This document shows, piece by piece, positions 1 through 8,636 of a stretch of 64,000 nt of DNA. The notes under the pieces were generated by a model. That model was given only the letters and a program-made list of their open reading frames with translations, made no database searches and had not been told where the DNA came from. The DNA lies in assembly GCA_965202735.1 (NCBI GenBank), contig OZ241844.1, forward strand, positions 558,001 through 622,000, read 5' to 3'. The position numbers were made by a program, and so were the translations under genes. Within the stretch, counting starts at the first letter, position 1. Each line of letters begins with the position of its first letter. The stretch is from HK1 sp965202735. GTDB taxonomy: Bacteria; Pseudomonadota; Gammaproteobacteria; HK1.

Positions 1-1
1 C

Positions 2-337
2 GGCGGACGGTTCGTCGCGGGCTTCACCGGCGAGCAGTACGCGCTGCCCGAGGCGGTGGAGACCCTGCGCAGGGTACGGCGCGCGCCAGCGGACGGCGCC
101 ATCGTGACCCTGGGCGCGGCGGACCCGCTGAACCTCACCGGCATCGTCTGCCTCGGAGACCGGGTTCCCGCCACCGCCTCCAGCCGCGTCGCGTTCCGCG
201 ACGGCGTGCCGATCGGGACCCTGACCGGCAACCGGAGGTTCGACTGGCTCGAGCCGCAGACGCCGGAGCAGGAGTGGAGTGCCCGCAACGCCCTGCTGCG
301 CCGGCGCATCCCCGCCCTGCCGGCGCGGCCGGGATGA
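2..337 (+). CDS. lhr: Lhr-family ATP-dependent DNA helicase, C-terminal fragment (5' end outside window)
   Basis: The frame is open from the first base to a stop at 337 and gives about 111 residues. They read GGRFVAGFTGEQYALPEAVE near the start, then LGAADPLNLTGIV and a VPATASSRVAFRDGVPIG segment. These are the hallmark C-terminal stretches of the long Lhr superfamily-2 helicases (about 1,400-1,500 residues), a large helicase implicated in DNA repair in bacteria. The helicase motor lies upstream of the window and cannot be checked. An internal GTG at 56 is not the true start, because family similarity continues upstream of it. The next gene (mug, also DNA repair) is convergent. Confidence 0.85.
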   Translation, partial: GGRFVAGFTGEQYALPEAVETLRRVRRAPADGAIVTLGAADPLNLTGIVCLGDRVPATASSRVAFRDGVPIGTLTGNRRFDWLEPQTPEQEWSARNALLRRRIPALPARPG

Positions 338-460
338 ATCGGGCGGGGCCGATGGGTGTCCGGTAGGGCCACGGGCCCGCAAGGACGCATACCGCAGGAG
401 GATCGAGGACGGACTCCTCCACCGGCTTCCCGAATCTTCGCGCGGCTCGTCATCGCCGTC

Positions 461-1012
461 TCACCGCGTCCCGTGCCCCGCGGGAGGGAGAAAGTCCGCG
501 AGCGCGTCGAACCACCGCACCAGCGCCGGCAGCCCGCAGGCGGCGTTCGCGGAGCTCGGGTTGGGGGTGACGAAGATGCGGGCGCGGCCGACCGTCCGGG
601 ACTGCGGACCCCATTCGACCTTTCCGGCGATGCGCCACCCCGAGTGACGGGCGAAGGCGCGCCAGGCCTGCGCGCCCTGGAACCACACGACGCCGGGGCC
701 GAGCCGGCCGACGAGCGCCTCGAGCCGCGCCGCGCCTTCCCGGAACTCGCGTGGACGAAGCTCGGCGCTGCCGGCGGTGGGGCGCTTCACGATGTCGGTG
801 AAGCCGATCCCGTAGCGCCCGACGAGCACGCCGACGGCCTCCGGCCCCGGCTCCAGCGGCGCATCGACGAGCCGGGACGCGTTGAGGGCGGGCCAGAACC
901 GGTTGCGTGGATTGGCGAAGCAGAATCCCGCCCTGACCGACGGCAGGGACGGGTTGATCCCGACCGCCAGCGCGCGCAGCCCCTCCCGGACCGCGTCGGG
1001 AAGCGTGTTCAT
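461..1012 (-). CDS. mug: G/U(T) mismatch-specific uracil/thymine-DNA glycosylase (Mug/TDG family)
   Basis: The 183-residue product removes uracil or thymine mispaired with guanine (and ethenocytosine) by base excision. Visible family features are the active-site stretch GINPSLPS (Mug normally has GINPGL), FANPRNRFWPAL just after it, GIGFTDIVKR, and the late NPSSAN loop that inserts into the DNA. The length is close to E. coli Mug (168 aa). I chose the ATG at 1012 (MNTLPDAV) over the upstream ATG at 1030 because the six extra residues have no family match. A 98-bp tandem duplication begins inside the gene's 5' end and places a second copy of the start region upstream. The gene is convergent with the helicase gene on its left. 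Confidence 0.9.
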   Translation of the reverse strand: MNTLPDAVREGLRALAVGINPSLPSVRAGFCFANPRNRFWPALNASRLVDAPLEPGPEAVGVLVGRYGIGFTDIVKRPTAGSAELRPREFREGAARLEALVGRLGPGVVWFQGAQAWRAFARHSGWRIAGKVEWGPQSRTVGRARIFVTPNPSSANAACGLPALVRWFDALADFLPPAGHGTR

Positions 1013-1178
1013 GATCGCGGATTCCTGCACACCCGACGGTGGATTCCAGCCTCGCCCGGACGGGATTCCCGCGGCAGCCCCTCCCGGACCGCGTCGGGAA
1101 GCGTGTTCATGGTCGTGGATTCCTGCCCACCCGACGGTGGATTCCAGCCTCGCCCGGACGGGATTCCCGCGGCAGCCG
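977..1178. repeat. 98-bp tandem duplication covering the mug start
   Basis: Two near-identical copies with period 98: the run CTCCCGGACCGCGTCGGGAA occurs at about 984 and again at 1082. The first copy holds the first dozen codons of mug (minus strand), so a second, dead copy of the mug start lies upstream. The remainder of the gap up to glnB (1179-1328) shows no gene. Confidence 0.9.
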
Positions 1179-1328
1179 GTCGTGTGCGATCGACTCCGGT
1201 CGCGCGCGATCAGCGCTGGTGCGCCGCGCGGCGCACATGCTCCGTTTCAGCGCGCGGCACCGTCGGGGCCGGGTCCCCGGCGCGCCGGGGGCGAACGTAA
1301 CCCGTTGAAGCTCCGTACTTCCCGGACA

Positions 1329-1344
1329 TGGCATGATACGTGCT
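1329..1344 (+). promoter_or_regulatory. candidate sigma-54 (-24/-12) promoter of glnB
   Basis: TGGCATGATACGTGCT keeps the invariant GG-N10-GC spacing of sigma-54 promoters. The -24 box (TGGCA) is good and the -12 box is GTGCT instead of TTGCT. It ends 36 bp before the glnB ATG. PII genes are often nitrogen/NtrC-regulated through sigma-54, which fits. I see no clear NtrC sites, so this is a motif call only. Confidence 0.4.
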
Positions 1345-1380
1345 CCGAGCAGCCAGCGACCATCCGAGGGAGAGGCGCCC

Positions 1381-1719
1381 ATGCATCTCGTTACCGCCAT
1401 CATCAAGCCGTTCAAGCTCGACGACGTGCGAACCGCGCTGTCCGAGATCGGCATTCAGGGGATGACCGTCACCGAGGTCAAGGGGTTCGGACGGCAGAAG
1501 GGGCACACCGAGCTCTACCGGGGCGCGGAGTACGTGGTGGACTTCCTGCCGAAGATCAAGCTCGAGGTCGCGGTCGACGACTCGAGGCTCGACGAGGTGA
1601 TCGAGACCATCACCACCGCGGCCCGGACCGGCAAGATCGGCGACGGCAAGATCTTCGTCGCCGCGCTCGAGAACGTGGTGCGGATCCGCACCGGAGAGAT
1701 CGCGGCCGAGGCGCTCTGA
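1381..1719 (+). CDS. glnB: nitrogen regulatory protein P-II (GlnB/GlnK)
   Basis: A 112-residue PII signal protein, the exact family length. PII trimers sense 2-oxoglutarate and ATP/ADP, are uridylylated by GlnD, and control glutamine synthetase adenylylation, NtrB and ammonium transport. The sequence opens MHLVTAIIKPFKLDDVR and carries the T-loop KGHTELYRGAEY with the uridylylated tyrosine (the first Tyr of YRGAEY, about residue 51). The B-loop TGKIGDGKIFV and C-loop VRIRTGE follow. ATG 1381 is preceded by a GGGAGAGG ribosome site; an in-frame ATG at 1333 is upstream of family similarity. There is no amtB next door, so GlnB and GlnK cannot be told apart. A sigma-54-like promoter sits at 1329-1344. 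Confidence 0.95.
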   Translation: MHLVTAIIKPFKLDDVRTALSEIGIQGMTVTEVKGFGRQKGHTELYRGAEYVVDFLPKIKLEVAVDDSRLDEVIETITTAARTGKIGDGKIFVAALENVVRIRTGEIAAEAL

Positions 1720-1906
1720 GCGCGTTTCCGTCGCGGCAGGGGTCGCCGCACGGCCACCGGAGTCGATTCTCCCGCCGCCGCGAGCGGAGCCCGGTCGAGT
1801 TTGCAGGGTCCGTACCGCCACGGCATGATCCGTCCGGTATCCGCGGAGACTGCGGCGAACGAGCGAGCAGGCACGACACCCCGCGGGTCGTGCCGGGAGC
1901 ATGCGG

Positions 1907-3310
1907 ATGGCGAAGCCACGGACCCTGTTCGAGAAGATCTGGGACAGCCACGTCGTCGCGACCGAGGGCGACGGCACCTGCCTGCTCTACATCGACCGCC
2001 ACCTCACCCACGAGGTGACTACACCCCAGCCCTACGAGGGGCTGAGGCAGGCCGGACGCGGGGTGCGCCGCCCCGACGCGACCATCGCGGTCATCGACCA
2101 CAACATCGCCACCGACCGCAGCGAAGGCGTCAGCGGGGACTCGCAGCTCCAGATCGACACCCTGATCCGCAACTGCGAGGAGTTCGGAGTCCCGCTGTTC
2201 CACTTCGACGATCCGCGCAACGGCATCGTCCACATCATCGGCCCGGAGCAGGGCTTCACCCTGCCGGGGACCACCATCGTGTGCGGGGACAGCCACACCG
2301 CCACCCACGGCGCGTTCGGCGCCCTCGCCTTCGGCATCGGGACCTCGGAGGTCGAGCACGTGCTCGCGACCCAGACGCTGATCCAGGCGCCGGCGAAGGC
2401 GATGCGCGTCACCGTCGGCGGCGGCCTCCCGTTCGGCTGCACCGCGAAGGACCTCGTCCTCGCGATCATCGGCCGGGTCGGGACCGCGGGCGGCACCGGC
2501 CACGTCGTCGAGTACGCCGGCCCCGCGATCGAGGCGCTCTCGATGGAAGGCCGCATGACGGTGAGCAACATGACCATCGAGGCCGGGGCGCGGGCCGGGC
2601 TCATCGCCCCCGACGAGACGACGTTCGCCTACCTGGAGGGCCGCCCGATGGCCCCGAAGGGCGAGCTGTGGCGCCGGGCGGTCGCGTACTGGCGCACCCT
2701 CCCCTCCGACCCCGGCGCCCGGTACGCGAAGGAGGTCACCCTGGACGTCTCCGGGATCGTCCCGCTGACCACATGGGGTACGAGCCCCGAGGACGTGGTG
2801 CCGATCACCGGCGCGGTCCCGGACCCGCGGAGCGCGCCGACCGAAGAGAAGCGCGCGAGCATGCGGCGCGCGCTGGACTACATGGGGCTCGCGCCGGGCA
2901 CGCGCATGACCGACGTGACGGTCGACCGGGTGTTCGTCGGCTCGTGCACCAACGGGCGGATCGAGGATCTCCGCGCCGTCGCGGCGGTGGCGAAGGGCCG
3001 CCGGGTCGCCGACGGGGTGCGGGCGATGATCGTGCCGGGCTCGGGCCTCGTGAAGCGCCAGGCCGAGGACGAGGGCATCGCCGACATCCTGCTGGCGGCC
3101 GGCTTCGAGTGGCGCGAGCCCGGCTGCTCGATGTGCCTCGCGATGAACACCGACCGGCTGGAGCCGGGCGAGCGCTGCGCGTCGACCACCAACCGCAACT
3201 TCGTCGGCCGGCAGGGGCGCGGCGGGCGCACGCATCTGGTGAGCCCGGCGATGGCGGCGGCGGCCGCGGTCACCGGACGGCTGACCGACGTGCGGGAGCT
3301 GATGGGGTGA
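1907..3310 (+). CDS. leuC: 3-isopropylmalate dehydratase large subunit
   Basis: LeuC with LeuD isomerises 2-isopropylmalate to 3-isopropylmalate in leucine synthesis, in the cytoplasm, using a [4Fe-4S] cluster. The 467-residue protein starts AKPRTLFEKIWDSHVV and shows DRHLTHEV, GDSHTATHGAFGALAFGIGT, and the cluster cysteines in VGSCTNGRIEDL and GCSMCLAMN. I prefer ATG 1907 to ATG 1901 because the GGAG at 1896-1899 is then 7 nt away and MAKPRTLFEKIW is the usual family start. leuD follows after 222 bp, which is longer than usual; leuB is not in the window. Confidence 0.96.
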   Translation: MAKPRTLFEKIWDSHVVATEGDGTCLLYIDRHLTHEVTTPQPYEGLRQAGRGVRRPDATIAVIDHNIATDRSEGVSGDSQLQIDTLIRNCEEFGVPLFHFDDPRNGIVHIIGPEQGFTLPGTTIVCGDSHTATHGAFGALAFGIGTSEVEHVLATQTLIQAPAKAMRVTVGGGLPFGCTAKDLVLAIIGRVGTAGGTGHVVEYAGPAIEALSMEGRMTVSNMTIEAGARAGLIAPDETTFAYLEGRPMAPKGELWRRAVAYWRTLPSDPGARYAKEVTLDVSGIVPLTTWGTSPEDVVPITGAVPDPRSAPTEEKRASMRRALDYMGLAPGTRMTDVTVDRVFVGSCTNGRIEDLRAVAAVAKGRRVADGVRAMIVPGSGLVKRQAEDEGIADILLAAGFEWREPGCSMCLAMNTDRLEPGERCASTTNRNFVGRQGRGGRTHLVSPAMAAAAAVTGRLTDVRELMG

Positions 3311-3532
3311 CGGCGCGCCGCGGCGCGCCGCGCCGGGGCCCGACCCGCCGCCTCGTCCCGGACGAAGCGTCGGGACGACGAACGCTGGAACGATGGGCGG
3401 AACGATGAATGCGCCCGTGCACGATCGGAGCCCGGATACCGGATTCCTGTTCGTGCGGGAGCCGGGATTCCGCGGGCAGGCCCCGGCCGGCGTGCCGGGG
3501 GTCTCGCGAACGAAGCGCCAGGGAGCGATCCG

Positions 3533-4144
3533 ATGCGGAAATTCACGAAGCTGACCGGCGTCGCGGCGCCGATGGACGCCATCAACGTCGACACCGACCA
3601 GATCATCCCCAAGCTGCACCTGCGCACCATCAAGCGCACCGGGCTCGGCAAGGTCCTGTTCGACGAGCTGCGGTTCAACCCCGACGGAACCGAGAAGCCC
3701 GGGTTCATCCTGAACCGGCCGCCCTACCGCAACGCCGAGATCCTCGTGGCCGGGGACAACTTCGGGTGCGGATCGTCGCGCGAGCACGCGCCCTGGGCCC
3801 TGCTCGACTTCGGCATCCGCTGCATCGTCTCCACCAGCTTCGCCGACATCTTCTACAACAACTGCTTCAAGAACGGCATCCTGCCGATCACCGTCTCCGC
3901 CGAAGAGCTCCAGGCGCTGATGGCGGACGCGTCCGACCGCGAGAACCCCGTGCTCACCGTCGACCTGCTTGCGCAGGAGATCACGCGCCCGAACGGCGCC
4001 ACGGTGCGTTTCAGCATCGACGGGTTCCGGCGCGAGTGCCTGCTCGACGGCCTCGACGACATCGGCCTCACGATGCAGAAGGTGGAGATGATCGACATCT
4101 TCGAGAAGGCGCAGCGCGAGCGCCAGCCGTGGCTGTATCGCTGA
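3533..4144 (+). CDS. leuD: 3-isopropylmalate dehydratase small subunit
   Basis: LeuD is the swivelling small subunit of isopropylmalate isomerase and pairs with the upstream LeuC. The 203-residue product has the family start MRKFTKLTGVAAPMDAINVD, the substrate-gating TDQIIPK, and the diagnostic loop GDNFGCGSSREHAPWAL followed by FADIFYNNCFKNGILPI. The ATG is preceded by AGGGAGCGATCCG. The pattern resembles alphaproteobacterial LeuD most, but I would not classify the organism on that alone. The 222 bp between leuC and leuD hold no gene. Confidence 0.96.
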   Translation: MRKFTKLTGVAAPMDAINVDTDQIIPKLHLRTIKRTGLGKVLFDELRFNPDGTEKPGFILNRPPYRNAEILVAGDNFGCGSSREHAPWALLDFGIRCIVSTSFADIFYNNCFKNGILPITVSAEELQALMADASDRENPVLTVDLLAQEITRPNGATVRFSIDGFRRECLLDGLDDIGLTMQKVEMIDIFEKAQRERQPWLYR

Positions 4145-4368
4145 GCGTGCTTTCATTCGACCGCGGCCCCGGTATCGAGGACCCGGAATCGCGGCCCCAG
4201 GTCGAGACCCCGAGCGCGAGGAATTCCGGGAGGGACAGCGACCGGCAGGCCGCCGGTTCGCTGGAGGGGGTGCTCGAGGCGCTCGACGGCGTCGCCTCGG
4301 AGCCTTGTCACGCGCACCGTCTCCGGCGGTGCGCAAGCGGTCGACGCCTGAATCTTTCCGGAGTTCCC

Positions 4369-5027
4369 ATGCCCCTGCCCCAGACCCGGCACGACGCCCT
4401 GTTCCGCCTGCTCGTCTCCGACCCCGCACGCGCCGCGGCCCTGCTCGGCGACTATCTGCCCCCCGAGGCCGCCGAACGGCTCGACCCCGACCATGCGCCC
4501 GAGCACATCGAGGGCACCGCCATCGACGGCGAGGGCCGGACCACCCAGGCCGACGCCATCTTCCGGGTGCGGATGAAGGACGGCGCCCCGGCCCGGGTCT
4601 ACATCCTCCTCGAGCACAAGGCCCAGGCGGATGCCCGCACACCGCTTCAACTGATGCGCTACATCCTGCGGCTGTGGATGGCCGACATCGAGACCTGCCG
4701 CCCGAGCGCATCGCCGCCGCGCTGCGGCGCATTGGTACTGACCCCGACGAGGTGGAGGCACTGATGGGAACCGCAGCCCAGGTCTGGTTCGAACAGGGGG
4801 AAGCCAGAGGCGAGGCACGGGGCAAGGCCGCGGGGATCACCGAGGGAAGGACCGAGGGCAAGTCCGAAACGCTTGCCCGACTCCTCGAGCGCCGGTTCGG
4901 CCCCCCGCCCGACGAGGTCCGGTCGCGCATTGCCGGCGCCGGCCTCGAGCAGCTCGACCGGTGGCTGGATGCCGTGCTCGATGCGCCGACCCTCGATGCG
5001 GTCTTCGGTTCGGACCCGGAGCACTGA
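4369..5027 (+). pseudogene. Rpn/PD-(D/E)XK nuclease-family transposase, internally deleted and frameshifted
   Basis: The 5' part (ATG 4369) encodes TRHDALFRLLVSDPARAAAL, the conserved opening of the Rpn (transposase_31) family. It includes the nuclease residues in QADAIFRVRMKDG and VYILLEHKA (the E-x-K). After TPLQLMRYILRLW, about residue 104, the frame runs into a stop. The family C-terminus (LPPERIAAALRRIGTDPDEV, then the usual EARGEARG helix and RRFGPPPDEV) continues in another frame to 5027. The middle of a normal roughly 300-residue protein is missing and there is a frameshift near 4695-4700. Full-length relatives act in recA-independent recombination; this copy should be dead. It lies just downstream of leuD. 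Confidence 0.75.
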
Positions 5028-5593
5028 TCGCCGAGGCCCGGACCGCCTCGGGGAGCCGCCTTCGGACACTCCCCAGCCCGGCCTTCGACACGTTCGCCAA
5101 GGCTTCTTCAACCAGCGTCGCGGCCTGTTTCACGTCTTCGCCGGTTGTTCCAAGCCGTTGACAGGGAGTCGCGCTTCGCCGGCGCCTGATACCAGGCGTC
5201 GAGCTGATGTTCGCTGGGGCTGACGCGTGCGCTGCAACGGGCGCTTTCGCTCCCTGCCCGAGGCCAACCGGCACTCCGCCGCACGCGCCCAGGAGGCGCT
5301 CGACGCGATACGGGTCCCGCCCGGCGACGCATGACCCGCTCCTGACGGACCGCGCAGGCAACGCACGGAACGCGCCGTCACACGGCGCGGCGGCACCGCC
5401 GTGCCCGGACCCCCGGACAACCCCTTCCGGACAACCCCTTCCGGACAGCCGCGCACGGCCGTCCACGGCCGCCGGAGCCGGTGCGCGGACGGCTCGGGCG
5501 ACCCCGGCCATGCCCGCCTGCCGTCTCGCCGGCACCCCGGACCCGAAAACAAAATGGTCCTGTGGGAGTACCCCGATTCTGTTGTCGGATTCG
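5028..5593. other. 566-bp stretch without a convincing gene
   Basis: Several overlapping frames exist but none has a recognisable product or consistent start. A short tandem repeat of CCGGACAACCCCTT lies at about 5407-5440. The stretch separates the Rpn remnant from the vapBC promoter and is probably decayed accessory DNA. Confidence 0.5.
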
Positions 5594-5616
5594 ATGTATG
5601 ATGCAGGTGTATACAT
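5594..5616. promoter_or_regulatory. palindromic operator candidate of vapBC
   Basis: ATGTAT at 5594-5599 and its exact reverse complement ATACAT at 5611-5616 are separated by 11 nt. The right arm also contains the palindrome GTATAC. It lies 16 bp before the antitoxin ATG. VapB-type ribbon-helix-helix antitoxins autoregulate by binding such inverted repeats, so this is the likely site. The area is locally AT-rich, as a promoter would be. Confidence 0.5.
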
Positions 5617-5631
5617 TCCTGGAGCTCCGGC

Positions 5632-5865
5632 ATGGTGCGCACGCAGATCTACCTCACCGAGCATCAGCGTGACGAGCTTGCTTCCATCGCAAGGCGCGGC
5701 AGCAGGAGACAGAGCGAGCTGATACGTGAAGCCATCGATGACTTCATCGAGCGCAGGAGCCGCCGTCGCCAAGAGACGATACTGCGCGAGGCGGCCGGAA
5801 TCTGGAGAGGCCGACCCGATCTTCTCGACTACGAGGCGATTCGGACGGACTGGGACAGAGGCTGA
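5632..5865 (+). CDS. vapB: VapB-type ribbon-helix-helix antitoxin
   Basis: A 77-residue CopG/RHH antitoxin. The N-terminus MVRTQIYLTEHQRDEL is the DNA-binding beta strand and first helix, then SELIREAIDDFIERR. The acidic tail WRGRPDLLDYEAIRTDWDRG is the expected toxin-wrapping region. It should neutralise the PIN ribonuclease encoded three bases downstream and repress its own promoter. The ATG has a GGAG box 7-10 nt upstream. Codon use is less GC-extreme than the neighbours, which fits a mobile pair. Confidence 0.85.
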   Translation: MVRTQIYLTEHQRDELASIARRGSRRQSELIREAIDDFIERRSRRRQETILREAAGIWRGRPDLLDYEAIRTDWDRG

Positions 5866-5868
5866 TTC

Positions 5869-6261
5869 ATGCCACGGCCCGTCCTGGTCGACACGGACGT
5901 CCTGATCGACTTCCTGCGCGGGCACGAGCGAGCGGTGTCCTTCGTGGAGGTCCATTCGGATCGGATCATCCTGTCATCCATCGTCGTTGCGGAGCTGTAT
6001 GCCGGGGTGAGAGGCGGCAGGGACGGTGCGGAGCAGGTTGCCCTGGAGCGCTTTCTGTCGCTGTTTCGCATCGTTCCCGTCAACGACGACATTGCAAGGC
6101 TCGGTGGCCTCTACAGGCGGGACTACTTCAGGTCGCACGGAGTCGGTCTTGCGGATGCGGTGGTTGCGGCCACGGCCACTGTCGAGGATGCGGAGCTGAA
6201 GACCCTCAACGTCAGGCACTACCCGATGTTCGAGGATATCGAGCCCGCCTACCGGAGATAG
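5869..6261 (+). CDS. vapC: VapC-type PIN-domain ribonuclease toxin
   Basis: A 130-residue PIN-domain toxin, expected to cut specific RNAs (tRNA or rRNA) when freed from VapB. The metal-binding acidic residues are visible in VLVDTDVLIDFLRG (Asp), SSIVVAELYAGVRGG (Glu) and GVGLADAVVAATA (Asp), in the right order and spacing. The start is three bases after the antitoxin stop, so the two are translationally coupled. It appears full-length with no missing catalytic residue. Confidence 0.88.
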   Translation: MPRPVLVDTDVLIDFLRGHERAVSFVEVHSDRIILSSIVVAELYAGVRGGRDGAEQVALERFLSLFRIVPVNDDIARLGGLYRRDYFRSHGVGLADAVVAATATVEDAELKTLNVRHYPMFEDIEPAYRR

Positions 6262-6588
6262 CGACACGGGGCACGGGGACGACCCCCGGGTCCGCCCGCC
6301 GCCATGGAACGGACCCGCCGGTGTCGAGGCGTGCTCGAACGACCCATTGGGGGACGCGTTTCGTTGCCCGTCCGCCAATTCGAGCCTCCGGGAACGCCCG
6401 GAGCCTCCGCCGCAGGCGGCTTCGCACCGGTTGCCGACACTCGAGCACGACAAGTGGTCCCGCCGTCCGGGAAGATGCGTCGGGGAAAGCACGTCGGGGA
6501 AGGCGCATCGGGGGGCGCGCCGGGGAAGGCGCGCTTGCAGGTGGTCATGCGCTCCCTTATGGTCGCGCGGTCCTTTCCGGAGCGACCG
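6262..6588. other. 327-bp intergenic stretch, no gene seen
   Basis: Only shadow frames are present. Short GTCGGGGAAGGCGC-like repeats lie near 6475-6535, just upstream of the TerB-like gene, and no promoter is clear. Confidence 0.4.
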
Positions 6589-7005
6589 ATGAGCGACGAG
6601 ACCCTGAGCCCGCAACGGGCGCTGATCTACATCATGGTGGTGATGGCGGCGGCGGACCGGGAGATGACCGACCGCGAGCTGAAGCGCGTCGGCGACCAGG
6701 TGCGAAACCTCCCGGTGTTCGCCGGATTCGACCTGGAGGAGCTCGTTCCCAGCGCCGAAGAGTGCGCATCCCGACTGGGCCGGGAGGGCGGGCTCGATCG
6801 TTTTCTGAGCCTCGTCGTCGGCTCGCTGCCGTCGAGCCTCGCGGAGACCGCCTACGCGCTGGCCTGCGAGATCGCGGCCGCCGATCTGAAGGTCGAGCAG
6901 GAGGAGTCGCGGCTGCTGCGGCTGCTGCGCGACCGGCTGGGGGTGGATCGCCTGGCCGCGTCCGCCATCGAGCGCGCCGTCAGGGCCCGGCACGCCACGA
7001 TCTGA
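6589..7005 (+). CDS. TerB-like (tellurite-resistance TerB fold) protein
   Basis: The 138-residue product is all-helical and has the two-fold TerB pattern of acidic metal-binding helices: MAAADREMTDRELKRV near the start and EIAAADLKVEQEESRLL in the second half. TerB-fold proteins bind divalent metal and act in stress responses, but the partner here is unknown; no other ter gene is nearby. I chose ATG 6589 (MSDETLSPQRAL), preceded by a CCGGAG box, because the upstream in-frame extension back to 6304 is low-complexity and lacks similarity. It is the last chromosomal-looking gene before the tRNA-linked accessory region. Confidence 0.7.
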   Translation: MSDETLSPQRALIYIMVVMAAADREMTDRELKRVGDQVRNLPVFAGFDLEELVPSAEECASRLGREGGLDRFLSLVVGSLPSSLAETAYALACEIAAADLKVEQEESRLLRLLRDRLGVDRLAASAIERAVRARHATI

Positions 7006-7313
7006 GAGGACGCCGGTCAATCAAGCCCGGCCCGCCCCGAGCGCGACACGACAAGGCGAGGGCCGCTGCCGGGCCGCTCCATCCGCGAGAGCTCGACGAA
7101 GAGCCGTACCGGTCCGCCGGGCTCGACGCGGTGCAGCGTGCGGGGCGATATCGCCGGACCCGTTGCCCGGCCAGGAGTGCCCGAGTGTTCCGGGTTCGAG
7201 TGTCCCGAGCCGAGAGCCCGGTGCCGCGGGCCTTCCGGGCCGCGGGCATCGTACATCGGGTGAAGTGAAGTGATTGCGGACTGGCCGTGCCTCGCCTACC
7301 CTTTGCGGTCCGT
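7006..7313. other. 308-bp intergenic stretch before tRNA-Ser
   Basis: No gene seen. A minus-strand frame across this stretch and the tRNA is an artefact: its EREGFEPSVRY-type peptide is the known antisense translation of tRNA-Ser. Confidence 0.5.
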
Positions 7314-7404
<91 letters not shown>

Positions 7405-7586
7405 CTATCCTTTTAAAAAACAATAAGCTACAGAGGTCGTACCACAAATCGTACCGCAAAGGTGAAAAGCTTGAATGACGCCGCCTGGCGTTCTCCGAGA
7501 CCCTCCTGACCACCGGAGGGCCTTCCTCCCCCCTTCCTGCGCCCGATCGAAGACGAAGCGTTCTCCTGATGCCCGCGGCGCGGCGG
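7405..7586. other. AT-rich junction 3' of tRNA-Ser
   Basis: Base composition falls sharply after the tRNA (a run CCTTTTAAAAAACAATAAGC) before returning to high GC. No integrase frame survives, and I could not find a second copy of the tRNA 3' end (an attR) in the window. It may be the scar of an old integrated element. Confidence 0.35.
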
Positions 7587-7670
7587 CGAAGCGGGATGGC
7601 GCAGCGAGACGTTGCCTCGCTGCTTCGGAAAGACGTCCTTGATGCGCTCGTCCCGGGCCTGCGTCAGCTC
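7587..7670 (-). pseudogene. IS5-family transposase N-terminal remnant
   Basis: The minus-strand frame reads SELTQARDERIKDVFPKQRG then NVSLRH. It matches the opening of the intact IS5-family transposase in this same window (41973 downwards: MELTQAHYERIAHVFPRQRG, NVSLTH). Similarity stops after about 28 codons, so only the 5' tip of an old insertion is left, without recognisable ends. Confidence 0.6.
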
Positions 7671-8018
7671 CGACTCCGGAATCCTCTTCGTCAAGAAGGA
7701 CTCCAAAGTCCCTCATCAATTGCGCCGACAGGCCCGGAACGGCTCAGGTCCTGCCGGGAGGGGGCGTATCCGTGTTCTCCGGGCAGCGCAACGCTCCCTC
7801 CGGGGAGGGGCGAGCCCCGAGGAGCCCCTCCGCGGGCGTCCGGTGGCCGGACGCCCGCGCACCGGCGGTCCCGCGAAGGTCCGTCCCCTCCGGCAGGGAC
7901 TCCTCCCACACCGGCCCCGGCACGCCCCCGGCCGTGCGGCGCAGCGGCGTTCCCGTGTCCGCCGCCGTTCTCTCCCGAAGCCCCGGGACCGTGCGCTACT
8001 GCGACTGCTTCGGCTTGT

Positions 8019-8216
8019 TCACACCGAACCCGCCGACCATCCTGCCGCGTCGAGCCCCTCGTCCTCGTAGCGGTCCACATAGCGCCGGAACGTGCTCTCA
8101 CACACCCCCAGCAGCCGCGCCTCCTCCTCCTGCGTCAGGCGCCGTTCGCGCCATCCCCCGTACGCCTCCTCGAATCGCATCCACCGGACCTCCTGTCGCA
8201 ACTGTGTCTCGGTCAT
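8019..8216 (-). pseudogene. transposase/helix-turn-helix N-terminal fragment (ISNCY-like)
   Basis: Starting at ATG 8216 the frame reads MTETQLRQEVRWMRFEEAYG and RRLTQEEEARLLGVCESTFR then RYVDRYEDEG. This is the helix-turn-helix opening of a large family of transposases with an integrase-type catalytic core. The frame ends after 65 codons and the catalytic domain is absent, so it is a truncated relic. The 7671-8018 stretch next to it has no recognisable product. Neighbours are the IS5 remnant and the higBA pair. Confidence 0.6.
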
Positions 8217-8345
8217 GGGGCACCTCCTCGGTGCCCATCCAACCGGACAACTCACGTGCTACAACACCGGACAGATTATTTGCTCCTGACACCGCCGCGC
8301 TTGGCCGCTTGCGTTTCGAACGGTACTGCCGTACACATCCACGGC

Positions 8346-8636
8346 ATGATCGTCCGTTCGTTTCGCCACCGGGGCCTGCGCCTGCTCTTCGAGACCGACT
8401 CGTCCCGACTGCTGAAACAGGACCTCGCGGAGCGCGTGCGCGGCATCCTGGCGGCGCTCGCCATGGCGGAGACCATGGAGGGCTTCATCCGCGAGGCGGC
8501 GCCCGGATGGCAGGTCCACCGCCTGTCCGGCGCGCGCCGCAACGAATGGAGCGTTTCGGTGTCGGGCAACTGGCGGATCACGTTCGAGGAGCGGGACGGC
8601 GGCATCGAACGCGTCAACCTGGAGGACTACCACTGA
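8346..8636 (+). CDS. higB: HigB/RelE-family mRNA interferase toxin
   Basis: The 96-residue product is a RelE/HigB-type ribosome-dependent mRNase. It shows MIVRSFRHRGLRLLFE at the start, then HRLSGARRNEWSVSVSGNWR and ITFEERDG, the conserved core of the plasmid-maintenance HigB subgroup, ending VNLEDYH. The ATG at 8346 gives the usual family length; upstream in-frame codons are unrelated. The stop overlaps the antitoxin start (TGATG), the typical toxin-first order of higBA. Confidence 0.9.
   Translation: MIVRSFRHRGLRLLFETDSSRLLKQDLAERVRGILAALAMAETMEGFIREAAPGWQVHRLSGARRNEWSVSVSGNWRITFEERDGGIERVNLEDYH

Noticed and set aside
1610..4930. 1,106-codon minus-strand frame opposite glnB, leuC and leuD
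   Set aside because: Arg/Ala-rich shadow caused by high GC; the plus strand holds clear genes.
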